Source: Burkholderiales bacterium (GTDB lineage: Bacteria; Pseudomonadota; Gammaproteobacteria; Burkholderiales; Usitatibacteraceae). From it: a stretch of DNA of 64,000 bases. A program made the translations under genes and the position numbers. The stretch lies in assembly GCA_025359985.1 (NCBI GenBank), contig JANYDB010000128.1, positions 1 to 64,000 of the forward strand. The letters run 5' to 3'. Shown in pieces: positions 53,609 through 62,851 of the stretch; position 1 is the stretch's first letter; each line of letters opens with the position of its first letter. The notes under the pieces were generated by a model. That model saw only the letters and a list, made by a program, of their open reading frames with translations. It did no database searches and had not been told where the DNA came from.

Positions 53609-55135
53609 ATGAATAATCATGTTGCCAATGTTGCCAGTGCTAGCAAAGTGCTGAATTTTAAATGGGTTATTGCGGCCTTTTTTGTCGTAGCTTGTTCTTT
53701 GCTGGTGGCTATGCCGCATGCTGGTGCCAAAGAACTGCCGGACTTTACTGAGTTGGTCGATAAATTCGGGCCTTCTGTTGTTAATGTAAGCACCAAAGCG
53801 CGACCTCGGCAGGCGCAAGCACAGTTTGACGAAAATGATCCGATGTATGAATTTTTCCGCAGGTTTATGCCGCCAGGTGCTGTGCCCAATCCGAGTAACC
53901 CCAATACACCGGGCAATCCAAATGCGCCGCGCCGCAAATCCCCGCGGACAGTGCCACCTGGCACGGCCGAAGAGGCTCCTCTACGTAACCTCGGGGTAGG
54001 CTCTGGCTTTATTTTTTCTAGTGACGGTTATGTCCTAACAAATGCACATGTGGTGGCTGATGCGGATGAAGTCACCGTAACGTTAACGGATAAACGTGAG
54101 TTCAAGGCTAAAGTCATCGGCGCCGATCAGCGCACAGATATCGCAGTGTTGAAACTGGCGGCGACTGATTTGCCAAAAGTAAATATTGGCGACTCCGATA
54201 AAGTTCGTGTCGGCGAATGGGTAATGGCGATAGGCTCACCATTTGGATTTGAAAATACGGTGACAGCCGGTATCGTTAGCGCTAAAACCCGCGATACCGG
54301 TGATTTTGTACCGTTTATTCAAACTGATGCCGCCGTCAACCCGGGTAACTCTGGCGGCCCATTGTTTAATATAAAAGGCGAAGTGGTAGGTATAAATTCG
54401 CAGATTTTTTCGGGTGGTGGCGGCTATATCGGCATCTCGTTTGCAATACCGATCAATACGGCAGTGGATACCGCAAACCAGATTATTAAAAGCGGCAAAG
54501 TAACGCGCGGCCGTATAGCCATCGAGATGATGCCCGCACCGATCACCGATGATTTGGCTAGCGCCCTTGGCCTGCCTGCATCGCCTGGCGTGATGATCAA
54601 AACGGTTGAAGAAGGCGGGCCAGCTGATAAAGTTGGCGTCAAGGCGCGCGATATTATTCGCAAGGTTGATGGCAGCGCAGTCAAAAACAATATTGACGTC
54701 ATCCGGAATATCTCCAGTAAAGCACCCGGTAGCCAGGTCACATTAACCATCTGGCGCAAAGGTGTGGAAAAAGACTATGTTGTTACCATTGCTGAGGCTC
54801 CCGCTGATGCCGCACCGGTAGCGAGCAAAAAGGATGATGGCACTCCCTTTCAGGAGGCTGATCGCCTCGGTTTGGTGGTCAGGGATCTAATTGCCAAAGA
54901 CAAAATTGAGCAAAAGTTGACACTGGGCGTGATTATTGAAGATGTGGATGGACCCGCAGAGCGGGCTGGTCTTCAGGCAGGCGACGCAATTTTGGCGCTC
55001 AATAATACAGAAATAAAAAACGCAGCTCAATTCAATCAGCTAGTCACTAAAATTGATAGCAAAAAAGCGATTGCATTGCTGGTACAGCGTGGCAAAGAAA
55101 CTCGATATATCACGTTGAAGCCTGATTCCAAATAG
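53609..55135 (+). CDS. mucD: Periplasmic serine protease MucD (DegP/HtrA family)
   Basis: This Do-type protease of 508 residues from ATG 53609 (GGAGAG upstream) has a signal/TM segment (about 15-35, WVIAAFFVVACSLLVAM). The trypsin-like domain has the triad His in VLTNAHVVADADEV, Asp in RTDIAVLKL and Ser in NPGNSGGPLF. Two PDZ domains follow (about 295-395 and 420-505). A Pro/Asn-rich loop (about 87-125) is inserted in the N-terminal part. It sits at the end of the rpoE cluster, consistent with periplasmic protein quality control. Confidence 0.96.
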   Translation: MNNHVANVASASKVLNFKWVIAAFFVVACSLLVAMPHAGAKELPDFTELVDKFGPSVVNVSTKARPRQAQAQFDENDPMYEFFRRFMPPGAVPNPSNPNTPGNPNAPRRKSPRTVPPGTAEEAPLRNLGVGSGFIFSSDGYVLTNAHVVADADEVTVTLTDKREFKAKVIGADQRTDIAVLKLAATDLPKVNIGDSDKVRVGEWVMAIGSPFGFENTVTAGIVSAKTRDTGDFVPFIQTDAAVNPGNSGGPLFNIKGEVVGINSQIFSGGGGYIGISFAIPINTAVDTANQIIKSGKVTRGRIAIEMMPAPITDDLASALGLPASPGVMIKTVEEGGPADKVGVKARDIIRKVDGSAVKNNIDVIRNISSKAPGSQVTLTIWRKGVEKDYVVTIAEAPADAAPVASKKDDGTPFQEADRLGLVVRDLIAKDKIEQKLTLGVIIEDVDGPAERAGLQAGDAILALNNTEIKNAAQFNQLVTKIDSKKAIALLVQRGKETRYITLKPDSK

Positions 55136-55140
55136 CCGCA

Positions 55141-55173
55141 CAGGTTGAATTCAGGTTGAAAACAGGTTGAAAA
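55141..55173 (+). repeat. three 11-bp tandem repeats spanning the start of the glutaredoxin-like gene
   Basis: CAGGTTGAATT, CAGGTTGAAAA and CAGGTTGAAAA run head to tail, 6 bp after the mucD stop. Each copy contains AGG and a TTG codon; only the third TTG (55167) opens the gene, while the first two run into TGA. Confidence 0.85.
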
Positions 55174-55505
55174 AGCTGACGGTTTTATCCCGAACCTATT
55201 GTCACCTCTGTGATGACATGATCGCGGCCTTGCAAGCACTGCAAGGCCGCGCACAGCATGAGCCGCATCATGCGCATGATGCGCATAAGGCTGGTGTGAG
55301 CAGCGACATCAAAGCCAAAACGGAAACGGCGCAGTTTATGTGGGAGGTTCTCGATATTGACCTCCATCCCGAGCTGGAATCGCAATACGGCGACAAAGTG
55401 CCCGTTTTGCTTGCCCACAAAGACGGGATAAAAGTTGAGCTTTGCCATCACTTCATGGATGAAAAAAAGCTGTTGACCTACCTGCGTCAAGAGGCAGGCA
55501 GTTAG
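55167..55505 (+). CDS. Glutaredoxin-like protein (DUF836 family)
   Basis: This 112-residue thioredoxin-fold protein begins at TTG with MKKLTVLSRTYCHLCDDM, where CHLC is the redox CxxC. It continues with WEVLDIDLHPELESQYGDKVPVLL, the conserved cis-Pro strand. A His/Ala-rich insertion (about residues 30-45, HEPHHAHDAHKAG) is extra to the family. The same gene is commonly found between mucD and lepA in betaproteobacteria. Its partner is unknown. Confidence 0.85.
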   Translation: MKKLTVLSRTYCHLCDDMIAALQALQGRAQHEPHHAHDAHKAGVSSDIKAKTETAQFMWEVLDIDLHPELESQYGDKVPVLLAHKDGIKVELCHHFMDEKKLLTYLRQEAGS

Positions 55506-55610
55506 CGGTGTAGCAAAGCGGTTTTAGTCTTGCTTTGAGTTCCCTTTGAATTAACTCGTGGGATGGCTCAGTTATGCGTTAAAATTGTGAGTTGTCCAGC
55601 AGTACAGACC

Positions 55611-55642
55611 AATAAGGGCACGATGTCGTGCCCTTATTTTTT
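55611..55642 (+). terminator. strong rho-independent terminator directly upstream of lepA
   Basis: AATAAGGGCACGA (55611-55623) pairs perfectly with TCGTGCCCTTATT (55626-55638), a 13-bp stem with a minimal loop, followed by more Ts to 55642. It ends the rpoE-mucD-grx unit. The lepA ATG is only 18 nt away, leaving no room for a conventional promoter between them. Confidence 0.9.
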
Positions 55643-55659
55643 GCCAGAACCGTAAAATC

Positions 55660-57453
55660 ATGAATCACATCAGAAATTTTTCAATTATCGCGCACATCGA
55701 CCACGGTAAATCGACCTTGGCTGATCGTATTATTGAGCGTTGTGGTGGCTTATCGTCGCGCGAAATGGCATCGCAAGTGCTGGATTCAATGGATCTCGAA
55801 CGCGAGCGCGGCATTACGATAAAAGCGCAAACAGCGGCGTTGACCTATAAGGCCCGCGACGGCAACACTTACGACCTGAACCTGATTGATACGCCGGGGC
55901 ACGTTGATTTTTCTTACGAGGTTTCGCGATCACTATCTGCTTGTGAGGGTGCCTTGCTGGTAGTGGATGTATCGCAAGGTGTGGAAGCACAGACCGTGGC
56001 TAATTGCTATACGGCGGTCGAGCTAGGGGTGGAAGTCGTTCCTGTTTTAAATAAAATCGATTTGCCCTCGGCTGACCCTGTGCGAGTGATCGCTGAAATT
56101 GAAGATATTGTCGGCATTTATGCGTCTGATGCCGTTCAATGCAGTGCCAAGACAGGCTTGGGCATTGAGGACGTGATCGAAACTGTGATTGCCAAGATTC
56201 CACCGCCAAAGGGGGATCGTGATGCGCCTTTGAAAGCGTTGATTATTGATTCATGGTTTGATAACTATGTCGGCGTGGTAATGCTCGTGCGCGTGGTTGA
56301 TGGCGTCCTGAAACCTAAAGATAAAATTCTGCTGATGGCTACCGGAGCACAAAATCTGGTTGAACAAGTTGGCGTATTTACGCCGAAGTCGGTGGCGCGT
56401 ACCGAGCTCGCAGCCGGTGGTGTAGGCTTTATCATTGCGGGTATCAAAGAGCTGAAGGCTGCCAAGGTGGGTGACACGGTCACTCATGTAGAGCGTCCTG
56501 CGGATGCAGCGCTGCCGGGTTTCAAGGAAATTAAGCCGCAGGTTTTTGCAGGTCTTTATCCGATTGAATCAAATCAATATGACGCTTTGCGTGACGCGCT
56601 CACCAAGCTGCAATTAAATGATTCCAGTTTACGTTTTGAACCAGAGACCTCGCAGGCACTTGGTTTTGGCTTTCGCTGTGGTTTCCTCGGCCTGCTGCAC
56701 ATGGAAATTGTGCAAGAACGGCTTGAGCGTGAGTACAACATGGATTTGATCACCACCGCACCCACGGTGATTTACCAGATTGTGAAGATGGACAATACGG
56801 TTATCGAGATCGAGAATCCATCCAAGTTGCCCGAGTTGTCCAAGGTGCAGGAAATTCGCGAGCCCATTATTACCGCCACCATGCTGATGCCACAGGAATA
56901 TGTGGGGGCCGTAATCACGCTGTGCAATCAAAAGCGCGGTAGCCAGGTTGATATGCAATATGCCGGCCGACAGGTAATCTTGACCTATGAAATGCCCATG
57001 AATGAAGTGGTGATGGATTTTTTTGATAAATTGAAATCAGTTTCGCGTGGTTATGCCTCGCTTGATTATGAATTCAAGGAATATCGCACTTCGGATCTAG
57101 TGAAGCTCGACATCATGATTAACGGTGAAAAAGTCGACGCGCTGTCGTTGATTGTGCACCGTGCCAACAGCCAGTATCGTGGTCGGGAATTGGCCGCTAA
57201 AATGCGCGAGCTGATTCCGCGTCAGATGTTTGATGTGGCCGTGCAAGCAGCCATTGGTGCCAACATCATTGCCCGTGAAAACATAAAAGCGTTACGAAAA
57301 AACGTAATTGCCAAGTGCTATGGCGGCGATATTTCGCGTAAGCGCAAGCTGCTTGAAAAACAAAAAGCCGGCAAGAAGCGCATGAAACAAGTTGGTAGCG
57401 TAGAGATTCCACAGGAAGCATTTTTAGCGATTCTGCAGGTCGATGGCAAATAG
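55660..57453 (+). CDS. lepA: Elongation factor 4 (LepA)
   Basis: EF4 is a ribosome-associated translational GTPase that acts in initiation or back-translocation. The 597 residues show G1 [10 protein letters not shown]2 with [12 protein letters not shown]3 DTPGHVD, G4 NKIDLP and G5 SAKTG. The EF-G-like domains follow, then the LepA-specific C-terminal domain ([42 protein letters not shown] as a landmark). Length is normal. lepB follows after a 159-bp gap, an order known in many proteobacteria. Confidence 0.98.
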   Translation: MNHIRNFSIIAHIDHGKSTLADRIIERCGGLSSREMASQVLDSMDLERERGITIKAQTAALTYKARDGNTYDLNLIDTPGHVDFSYEVSRSLSACEGALLVVDVSQGVEAQTVANCYTAVELGVEVVPVLNKIDLPSADPVRVIAEIEDIVGIYASDAVQCSAKTGLGIEDVIETVIAKIPPPKGDRDAPLKALIIDSWFDNYVGVVMLVRVVDGVLKPKDKILLMATGAQNLVEQVGVFTPKSVARTELAAGGVGFIIAGIKELKAAKVGDTVTHVERPADAALPGFKEIKPQVFAGLYPIESNQYDALRDALTKLQLNDSSLRFEPETSQALGFGFRCGFLGLLHMEIVQERLEREYNMDLITTAPTVIYQIVKMDNTVIEIENPSKLPELSKVQEIREPIITATMLMPQEYVGAVITLCNQKRGSQVDMQYAGRQVILTYEMPMNEVVMDFFDKLKSVSRGYASLDYEFKEYRTSDLVKLDIMINGEKVDALSLIVHRANSQYRGRELAAKMRELIPRQMFDVAVQAAIGANIIARENIKALRKNVIAKCYGGDISRKRKLLEKQKAGKKRMKQVGSVEIPQEAFLAILQVDGK

Positions 57454-57612
57454 GCGGGCGCAACAGGCTGACGGGTTTGATCCCTGTTTTTGGGTTGTTG
57501 GTCGCAAATCAGGTGACATGATGATTACTAAAAATGAAAATGATGATTGGCTCTTTTTTAGCTTCAAAGGCCAGCTTATAAATCAGGTTAATAGATATAG
57601 ATAGGGTCAAGC

Positions 57613-58629
57613 ATGAATTGGGAATTAATCGGTTGGATTGCAATAGTCGCCAGTGGTGCGATTATTTTGGCCAGTTTTTTATTACCTCGAGCTAAAACAA
57701 TAGCCGCTTCAGAAAATACACATTCACCAGCGGGATCAGCGTCAACTCTGCATTTATTGCTGGAAATTGCGTGGCCGATTTTTTTTATTGCTGTGATGGG
57801 AATGCTCACGCTGAAAGAAGTGCTGGGTTTTGCCGCCGTACTGCTGCTGGCTACCGTGATTACAGGTTCAATCTGGTTAATTGACGGTTTGATCAAAAGT
57901 AAAACCAAAGCAAAAGACAGTGGTGAGCCGGTATTGGTTGAAATGGCCCGAAGTTTTTTCCCGGTTATTCTGATTGTGTTTTTGCTACGTTCATTTTTGT
58001 ACGAGCCTTTTAAAATCCCCTCTGGATCCATGGAGCCAACGCTTCTGGTGGGCGACTTTATTTTGGTAAACAAATACACTTTCGGGGTGAGAGTGCCCGT
58101 GATCAACAAAAAAATCATGAATGTTAACTTGCCCCAACGCGGTGATGTCATGGTGTTTCGCTATCCGATCAACCCTGGCCGTGATTACATTAAGCGTGTG
58201 GTCGGGATTCCAGGCGATACCGTCACCTATCAAAACAAACAATTGATCATTAACGGCAAAGCAGTCAAGCAGGAAAAGGCGGGCATTTTTACCCAGATTA
58301 ATGAGCGTCTTGAAATGCGCCAATTTGAAGTCTTTAAAGAATCATTAAGCGCGAAACCACACACCATGATGGTGGACTCAAAAGCTGCCGCGTTCAATCT
58401 GGGCGGCGTCTTTTCCAAATTCGCCTACAAGAACAATTGCGCTTACAATGAAGATGGTTTCAGTTGCACAGTGCCGCCCGGAAATTATTTTATGATGGGT
58501 GATAGTCGTGACAACAGTGAAGATGGCCGCTATTGGGGTTTTGTGCCCGAAGAAAATATCGTGGGAAAAGCTGTCTTGGTGTGGATGAATTTCAGCGCCT
58601 TCAAGCGCGTCGGCACTACCATTGAATAG
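57613..58629 (+). CDS. lepB: Signal peptidase I
   Basis: LepB removes signal peptides of secreted proteins at the periplasmic face. The 338-residue protein has N-terminal TM segments (about 4-24, 52-70, 73-97, 115-130). The nucleophile is S139 in IPSGSMEPTLLVGDFILVNK and the general base K194 in RDYIKRVVGIPGD. Box E GDSRDNSEDGRYWGFVP lies near the C-terminus. It is somewhat longer than E. coli LepB (324), with extra N-terminal TM sequence. The long hydrophobic N-terminus fits a type with three or four TM helices. Confidence 0.96.
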   Translation: MNWELIGWIAIVASGAIILASFLLPRAKTIAASENTHSPAGSASTLHLLLEIAWPIFFIAVMGMLTLKEVLGFAAVLLLATVITGSIWLIDGLIKSKTKAKDSGEPVLVEMARSFFPVILIVFLLRSFLYEPFKIPSGSMEPTLLVGDFILVNKYTFGVRVPVINKKIMNVNLPQRGDVMVFRYPINPGRDYIKRVVGIPGDTVTYQNKQLIINGKAVKQEKAGIFTQINERLEMRQFEVFKESLSAKPHTMMVDSKAAAFNLGGVFSKFAYKNNCAYNEDGFSCTVPPGNYFMMGDSRDNSEDGRYWGFVPEENIVGKAVLVWMNFSAFKRVGTTIE

Positions 58630-58677
58630 CACGCTTAATTTTTATCTGATCTGTAGCAATTTGCGAGGAAAAAGCTG

Positions 58678-59076
58678 ATGATAAAAAAAATCCACTCCCA
58701 CTCCCACTCCCGTCCTCTTGCCCGCCAGCGCGGCGTAAGCTTTCTGGTGCTCATCGTCATTTTTGCAATGATTGCGATGGTTGGCTTGGTTGGGCTGAAA
58801 ATATTGCCGGCCTATTTGGATGCATTTTCGGTTAAAAAAATTCTTGCATCGATGGCGAGTGGCGAAGAAGTCAAATCTGGCACGGTGAAAGAAATACGTG
58901 ACAGTTTTGATCGTCGCGCCAACATTGATAACGTGAATTCAATCAAGGGCTCTGACCTCGAAATCACCAAGGAAAATAATGAAGCCGTGGTGGTGGCAGC
59001 CTGGACACAGCGGATCTCATTGTTTACCAATTACACCTTGCTTATTGATTTCAATATGAGCACGTCTGATAAGTAG
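58678..59076 (+). CDS. DUF4845 membrane protein
   Basis: This 132-residue protein has one N-terminal TM helix (about 21-43, SFLVLIVIFAMIAMVGLVGL) and a short extracytoplasmic domain (LKILPAYLDAFSVKKIL... NEAVVVAAWTQRISLF). It is the conserved small gene between lepB and rnc in betaproteobacteria and resembles pilin-like or TadE-type anchors in its layout. Its function is unknown. The first 18 residues include a His-Ser repeat from CCACTC hexamers and are probably variable. Confidence 0.88.
   Translation: MIKKIHSHSHSRPLARQRGVSFLVLIVIFAMIAMVGLVGLKILPAYLDAFSVKKILASMASGEEVKSGTVKEIRDSFDRRANIDNVNSIKGSDLEITKENNEAVVVAAWTQRISLFTNYTLLIDFNMSTSDK
58694..58711 (+). repeat. ACTCCC hexamer x3 at the start of the DUF4845 gene
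   Basis: Three perfect hexamers encode the N-terminal His-Ser repeats. They keep the reading frame. Confidence 0.8.
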
Positions 59077-59080
59077 ACAT

Positions 59081-59830
59081 TTGCATAATCCCCCGCCATT
59101 ATTGGCCAGCACCTTAGAGATTAAGCTTGGGTATACTTTTACTGAGCCCGCACTGCTTATTCAGGCGACGACACACCGTAGTTTTGGCGCACACCATAAT
59201 GAGCGGCTGGAGTTTTTAGGCGATAGTGTTCTGAATTGTGCCATCGCCAAACTGATTTTTGATAGTCACCCCGCCATGCCCGAAGGCGAGCTGAGCCGAC
59301 TACGTGCCAATCTGGTTAACCAAAGTGTTCTGGCTGAAATAGCAGCAGAACTAGGTGTTGGTCCATTGCTGCGTTTAGGCGAGGGCGAACTAAAAACCGG
59401 CGGCGCGAGTCGCCCCTCAATTTTGGCAGACGCAGTTGAAGCATTGCTGGGCGCTGCATTTTTGGATGCCGGATTTGATTGTGCATGCGCGATGGTGAAA
59501 CGTCTGTTTGCCGTACGTTTGAGTACGGTAGACGGTAAAACAGCGCCCGATAAAGATGGTAAAACTGCACTTCAGGAGTGGTTGCAAGCGCGTCATTTGC
59601 CGCTACCGCAATATGCGGTTACCAGAATCGATGGTGAGGCGCATCAACAGATATTTGAAGTTCATTGCAATATCGTGTCGGAAAGCATAGCAACCTCCGG
59701 TAGCGGGCACAGCAGACGCGCTGCCGAGCAGGATGCCGCTACCAAAGCTTATGCGGCGTTGCTGCAACGAAAAGCGGGCACAACATTAACCTCGCCTGCC
59801 AAACAAAATAAGGTCAAATCACGTGGCTAA
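59081..59830 (+). CDS. rnc: Ribonuclease III
   Basis: RNase III cuts double-stranded RNA and processes rRNA precursors. The 249-residue protein starts at TTG 59081, four bases after the previous stop. The catalytic domain has HNERLEFLGDSVL (signature motif with the metal-binding Glu/Asp) and ILADAVEALLGAAFLDAG. The dsRBD lies at about 158-235 (KTALQEWLQARHLPLPQY; RRAAEQDAATKAYAALL). The C-terminal end is basic. It overlaps era by eight bases. Confidence 0.96.
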   Translation: MHNPPPLLASTLEIKLGYTFTEPALLIQATTHRSFGAHHNERLEFLGDSVLNCAIAKLIFDSHPAMPEGELSRLRANLVNQSVLAEIAAELGVGPLLRLGEGELKTGGASRPSILADAVEALLGAAFLDAGFDCACAMVKRLFAVRLSTVDGKTAPDKDGKTALQEWLQARHLPLPQYAVTRIDGEAHQQIFEVHCNIVSESIATSGSGHSRRAAEQDAATKAYAALLQRKAGTTLTSPAKQNKVKSRG

Positions 59831-60776
59831 ATCCAAAATTAATGAAGCGCAAACTAGTCCAGCATCGGTATTAGTATTCGAAACTGCGGTTGCTGAAGCA
59901 TTCCGCTGCGGAACAGTTGCGATTGTCGGACGCCCCAATGTGGGTAAATCTACTTTGCTGAATCATTTGATTGGTCAGAAGGTCAGCATTACATCGAAAA
60001 AAGCCCAGACAACGCGCCATCGCATTACCGGTATTTTTACCGATGTGCGCTCGCAGTTCTTGTTTTTAGATACGCCTGGTTTTCAAAAAACGCATGAAAA
60101 TGCGCTGAATAAAATTTTGAATCGCACGGTCAGTCAGGCCGCCGCCGATGCTGATGTGCTTTTATTTGTGACCGAAGCGCTGAAATTTTCAGAGCTTGAT
60201 GAAGTCGTGCTGAAAGCGATTGATAAAACAACGCCCACCATTCTGGTGGTAAATAAAATTGATCGCATTGAGGACAAAACCCGCCTCATGACTTTCTTGC
60301 AGGAGATGCAAGCCAGGTTTATGTTCGCAGCTATTGTTCCCACCAGCGTCAAGAGCGCGCAGACCATTGTTGCGCTTAAAGATGCTATTCGTCCCTTGTT
60401 ACCGTTAGCGCCAGCGGTTTATTCAGGGGATGAGATTACGGATAAATCAGAACGTTTTATGGCTTCTGAATTTATTCGTGAAAAAGTATTTCGCCAACTA
60501 GGTGATGAGCTTCCCTATAGCGTTAGTGTTGTGATTGAGAAATACGAACAGGAAGGCGATTTACGGCGGATATTTGCCAATATTGTGGTAGATAAAAACA
60601 GCCAAAAAGCTATTTTGATTGGCACCAAAGGCGAACGGATGAAACGCATCGGCACCGATGCCCGTAAAGATATGGAAACAACTTTTGGCGGCAAAGTGTA
60701 TCTTGAGCTTTTTGTGAAAGTGAAAAAAGGCTGGGCTGATGATCAGGCTTTGCTGCGACAGTACGGCTACGAATAA
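59823..60776 (+). CDS. era: GTPase Era
   Basis: Era is an essential GTPase for 16S rRNA maturation and 30S assembly. The 317-residue protein from GTG 59823 has G1 GRPNVGKS, G2 with TTRHRITGI, G3 DTPGF, G4 NKID and SVKSAQTIVAL (G5). A C-terminal KH domain follows with LIGTKGERMKRIGTDARKDME (landmark). The N-terminus has about 27 extra residues before the G domain. It overlaps the end of rnc, the standard rnc-era pair. Confidence 0.97.
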   Translation: MAKSKINEAQTSPASVLVFETAVAEAFRCGTVAIVGRPNVGKSTLLNHLIGQKVSITSKKAQTTRHRITGIFTDVRSQFLFLDTPGFQKTHENALNKILNRTVSQAAADADVLLFVTEALKFSELDEVVLKAIDKTTPTILVVNKIDRIEDKTRLMTFLQEMQARFMFAAIVPTSVKSAQTIVALKDAIRPLLPLAPAVYSGDEITDKSERFMASEFIREKVFRQLGDELPYSVSVVIEKYEQEGDLRRIFANIVVDKNSQKAILIGTKGERMKRIGTDARKDMETTFGGKVYLELFVKVKKGWADDQALLRQYGYE

Positions 60777-60858
60777 AGCCGGGCGACGCATCATGTGCCC
60801 TGGTTATTTAGTGTCATTAAAGTCGGTGTTTGCTGCGTTTGTTAGCAGGCCTATTTAA

Positions 60859-61650
60859 TTGAGATCAATTGGCGAATCCAGTGCGGGTTTTGTGCTTCAC
60901 AGCTATCCTTATCGGGAAACCAGCCTGATTCTCGAAGCCTTTACGCAATCTCACGGCCGTATTGTGTTCGTCGCCAAAGGTGCGAAGCGTCCGACGAGCG
61001 CGATGAAAAGCGTGCTCAATCCGTTCCAGCAGTTGAGCTTTAAGTGGTTCGGTAAAACCGATATGAAAACCCTGAAATCGGCTGAACACGAGCGCATTTT
61101 TCCGCAGCTTAGCGGCGCTACTTTGATGTCGGCGTTTTACATGAATGAGTTATTGCTGAAACTGACGCATCGCGAAGAGGCACATGATGTGCTTTTTCAT
61201 TCGTATGAAAATGCGGTCATGCAATTGTCGGGTGTGGCGGGATCCACCTCTTTTACTGAGAGCAGAAAAATGGATGTACCCAGTATTGCGGCGGTGCTCC
61301 GGCGCTTTGAAATTTCGCTTTTGCAGGAAATCGGCTATGCGCTTAGCTTGAAAGAAGAGTCTGAAACACATGAAGCAGTGGTGGCAACCCGGCAATATTT
61401 TTATGTGTTTGAGCAAGGGCCTGTGGCGTGTGATCGTAATCCCCGGGAGAGTAGGGATCGCAACGGGAGTGGCATTATTGATGGATTACAATTACAAGGC
61501 AAGACCCTACTCGATATGGCGGCTGGTGATTTTTCTGATCCGGTGACGCAAACGCAATCCAAGCAATTAATGCGGCGCGCCATCAATCATGTTCTGGGCG
61601 ATAAAACCCTTCATACACGACAGTTGATTCGTGATTTGCAGGTTAATTAA
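60859..61650 (+). CDS. recO: DNA repair protein RecO
   Basis: RecO works with RecR to load RecA on SSB-coated DNA in RecF-pathway repair. The 263-residue protein has an N-terminal OB fold (GFVLHSYPYRETSLILEAFTQSHGRI, landmark; FVAKGAKRPTS) and a helical C-terminal domain. A TTG at 60859 is the only good start, since no ATG precedes the conserved residues. The gene follows era after 82 bp and comes before pdxJ, as usual in betaproteobacteria. Confidence 0.95.
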   Translation: MRSIGESSAGFVLHSYPYRETSLILEAFTQSHGRIVFVAKGAKRPTSAMKSVLNPFQQLSFKWFGKTDMKTLKSAEHERIFPQLSGATLMSAFYMNELLLKLTHREEAHDVLFHSYENAVMQLSGVAGSTSFTESRKMDVPSIAAVLRRFEISLLQEIGYALSLKEESETHEAVVATRQYFYVFEQGPVACDRNPRESRDRNGSGIIDGLQLQGKTLLDMAAGDFSDPVTQTQSKQLMRRAINHVLGDKTLHTRQLIRDLQVN

Positions 61651-61673
61651 TCAATATTTAGTGTTTCCCCGTT

Positions 61674-62474
61674 ATGACCCAACTTAGCGTAAATCTGAAT
61701 AAAATCGCACTGCTTCGCAATACGCGTTCTCTCGGTATACCTAGCGTGCTTCGCGCGGCCCGTATTGCACTTGAAGCCGGTGCAAGCGGCATCACGGTGC
61801 ATCCGCGTCCCGATGGGCGACATGTGCGCGCGCATGATGTCCGCGAATTGTCTGTTTTATTGCGCGACTGGCCGCACGCTGAATTTAATATTGAAGGTAA
61901 TCCTTTCCATGGTCTGCTTGAATTTGTGCGCGAAGTTCGGCCACAGCAGTGCACCTTGGTACCTGATGAATCTGGGCAGTTTACCTCTGATCATGGCTGG
62001 AATATGCATGCCGATGCGGCAAGACTGGTGCCCGTTATTGCCGAATTAAAATCAATGGGAGTGCGGGTAAGTTTGTTTATGGATGCGGTGCCTGATGCCA
62101 TGATGGCGGTAAAAAAGCTGGGGGCCGACCGTATTGAACTCTACACTGAGCCCTACGCTCAAGCCTTTGATAAATATAATCAGGCGGTGGTGTTGCAGCA
62201 ATACATCGATACCGCTAAGGCCGCGCAAAAGCTGGGGCTGGGCGTGAATGCAGGTCATGATCTCAATCTGCTAAATCTGCAACTGTTTTTGCAGGCGGTG
62301 ACAGGCGTGATGGAGGTATCCATAGGGCATGCCTTAATTGCCGATGCGCTTGAACTGGGACTGGCAGAAACGGTGCGTCGCTATCTAAGTGTGGCGGCTT
62401 CGACTGACAAATCGGTGCATACTTCAATTTACACATCAACCCACACATCGCCCTTAATCGAGGGAGCTCCGTGA
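61674..62474 (+). CDS. pdxJ: Pyridoxine 5'-phosphate synthase
   Basis: PdxJ condenses 1-deoxyxylulose 5-phosphate with 3-amino-2-oxopropyl phosphate to make PNP, the last ring-forming step of the DXP-dependent vitamin B6 pathway. The 266 residues include SVNLNKIALLRNTR, GITVHPRPDGRHV, FNIEGNP and GVNAGHDLN near the C-terminus, all family signatures of the TIM barrel. The last 30 residues are a low-complexity Thr/Ser/His tail. The acpS start overlaps its stop (GTGA). Confidence 0.97.
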   Translation: MTQLSVNLNKIALLRNTRSLGIPSVLRAARIALEAGASGITVHPRPDGRHVRAHDVRELSVLLRDWPHAEFNIEGNPFHGLLEFVREVRPQQCTLVPDESGQFTSDHGWNMHADAARLVPVIAELKSMGVRVSLFMDAVPDAMMAVKKLGADRIELYTEPYAQAFDKYNQAVVLQQYIDTAKAAQKLGLGVNAGHDLNLLNLQLFLQAVTGVMEVSIGHALIADALELGLAETVRRYLSVAASTDKSVHTSIYTSTHTSPLIEGAP

Positions 62475-62851
62475 TCTTTGGCATCGGCACCGATATTGTC
62501 AATATCAAGCGGATTGAAGATTCTTTATTTCGTTTTGGGGATCGTTTTTTGCACCGGATTTTGAACGATTCTGAGGTCGCTGAATATGCTCAAACCTCAC
62601 AGCCGGCGCGGTTCCTGGCTAAACGGTTTGCGGTAAAGGAAGCATTTTCGAAAGCGTTCGGTACCGGCATTGGCGCCGAAATCGGCTGGCATGATGTAGC
62701 CGTTACACATGATGCGCTGGGCAAACCGCTGATCGCTACTTCCAGCGTATTAACCGAGCGACTTCATCAACATTTAATTTCAGCTTCGCATGTGTCAATT
62801 TCGGACGAATCTGAGCACGCTATTGCGTTCATTATTTTGGAAAAAAAATGA
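62471..62851 (+). CDS. acpS: Holo-[acyl-carrier-protein] synthase
   Basis: AcpS transfers 4'-phosphopantetheine from CoA to ACP. The 126-residue trimeric-type enzyme has FGIGTDIVNIKRIE (metal-binding Asp) and FLAKRFAVKEAFSKAFGTGI (metal-binding Glu). It ends with VSISDESEHAIAFIILE. Length is normal. It starts at a GTG overlapping pdxJ and ends in an ATGA overlap with nagZ, so the three genes are translationally coupled. Confidence 0.97.
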   Translation: MIFGIGTDIVNIKRIEDSLFRFGDRFLHRILNDSEVAEYAQTSQPARFLAKRFAVKEAFSKAFGTGIGAEIGWHDVAVTHDALGKPLIATSSVLTERLHQHLISASHVSISDESEHAIAFIILEKK

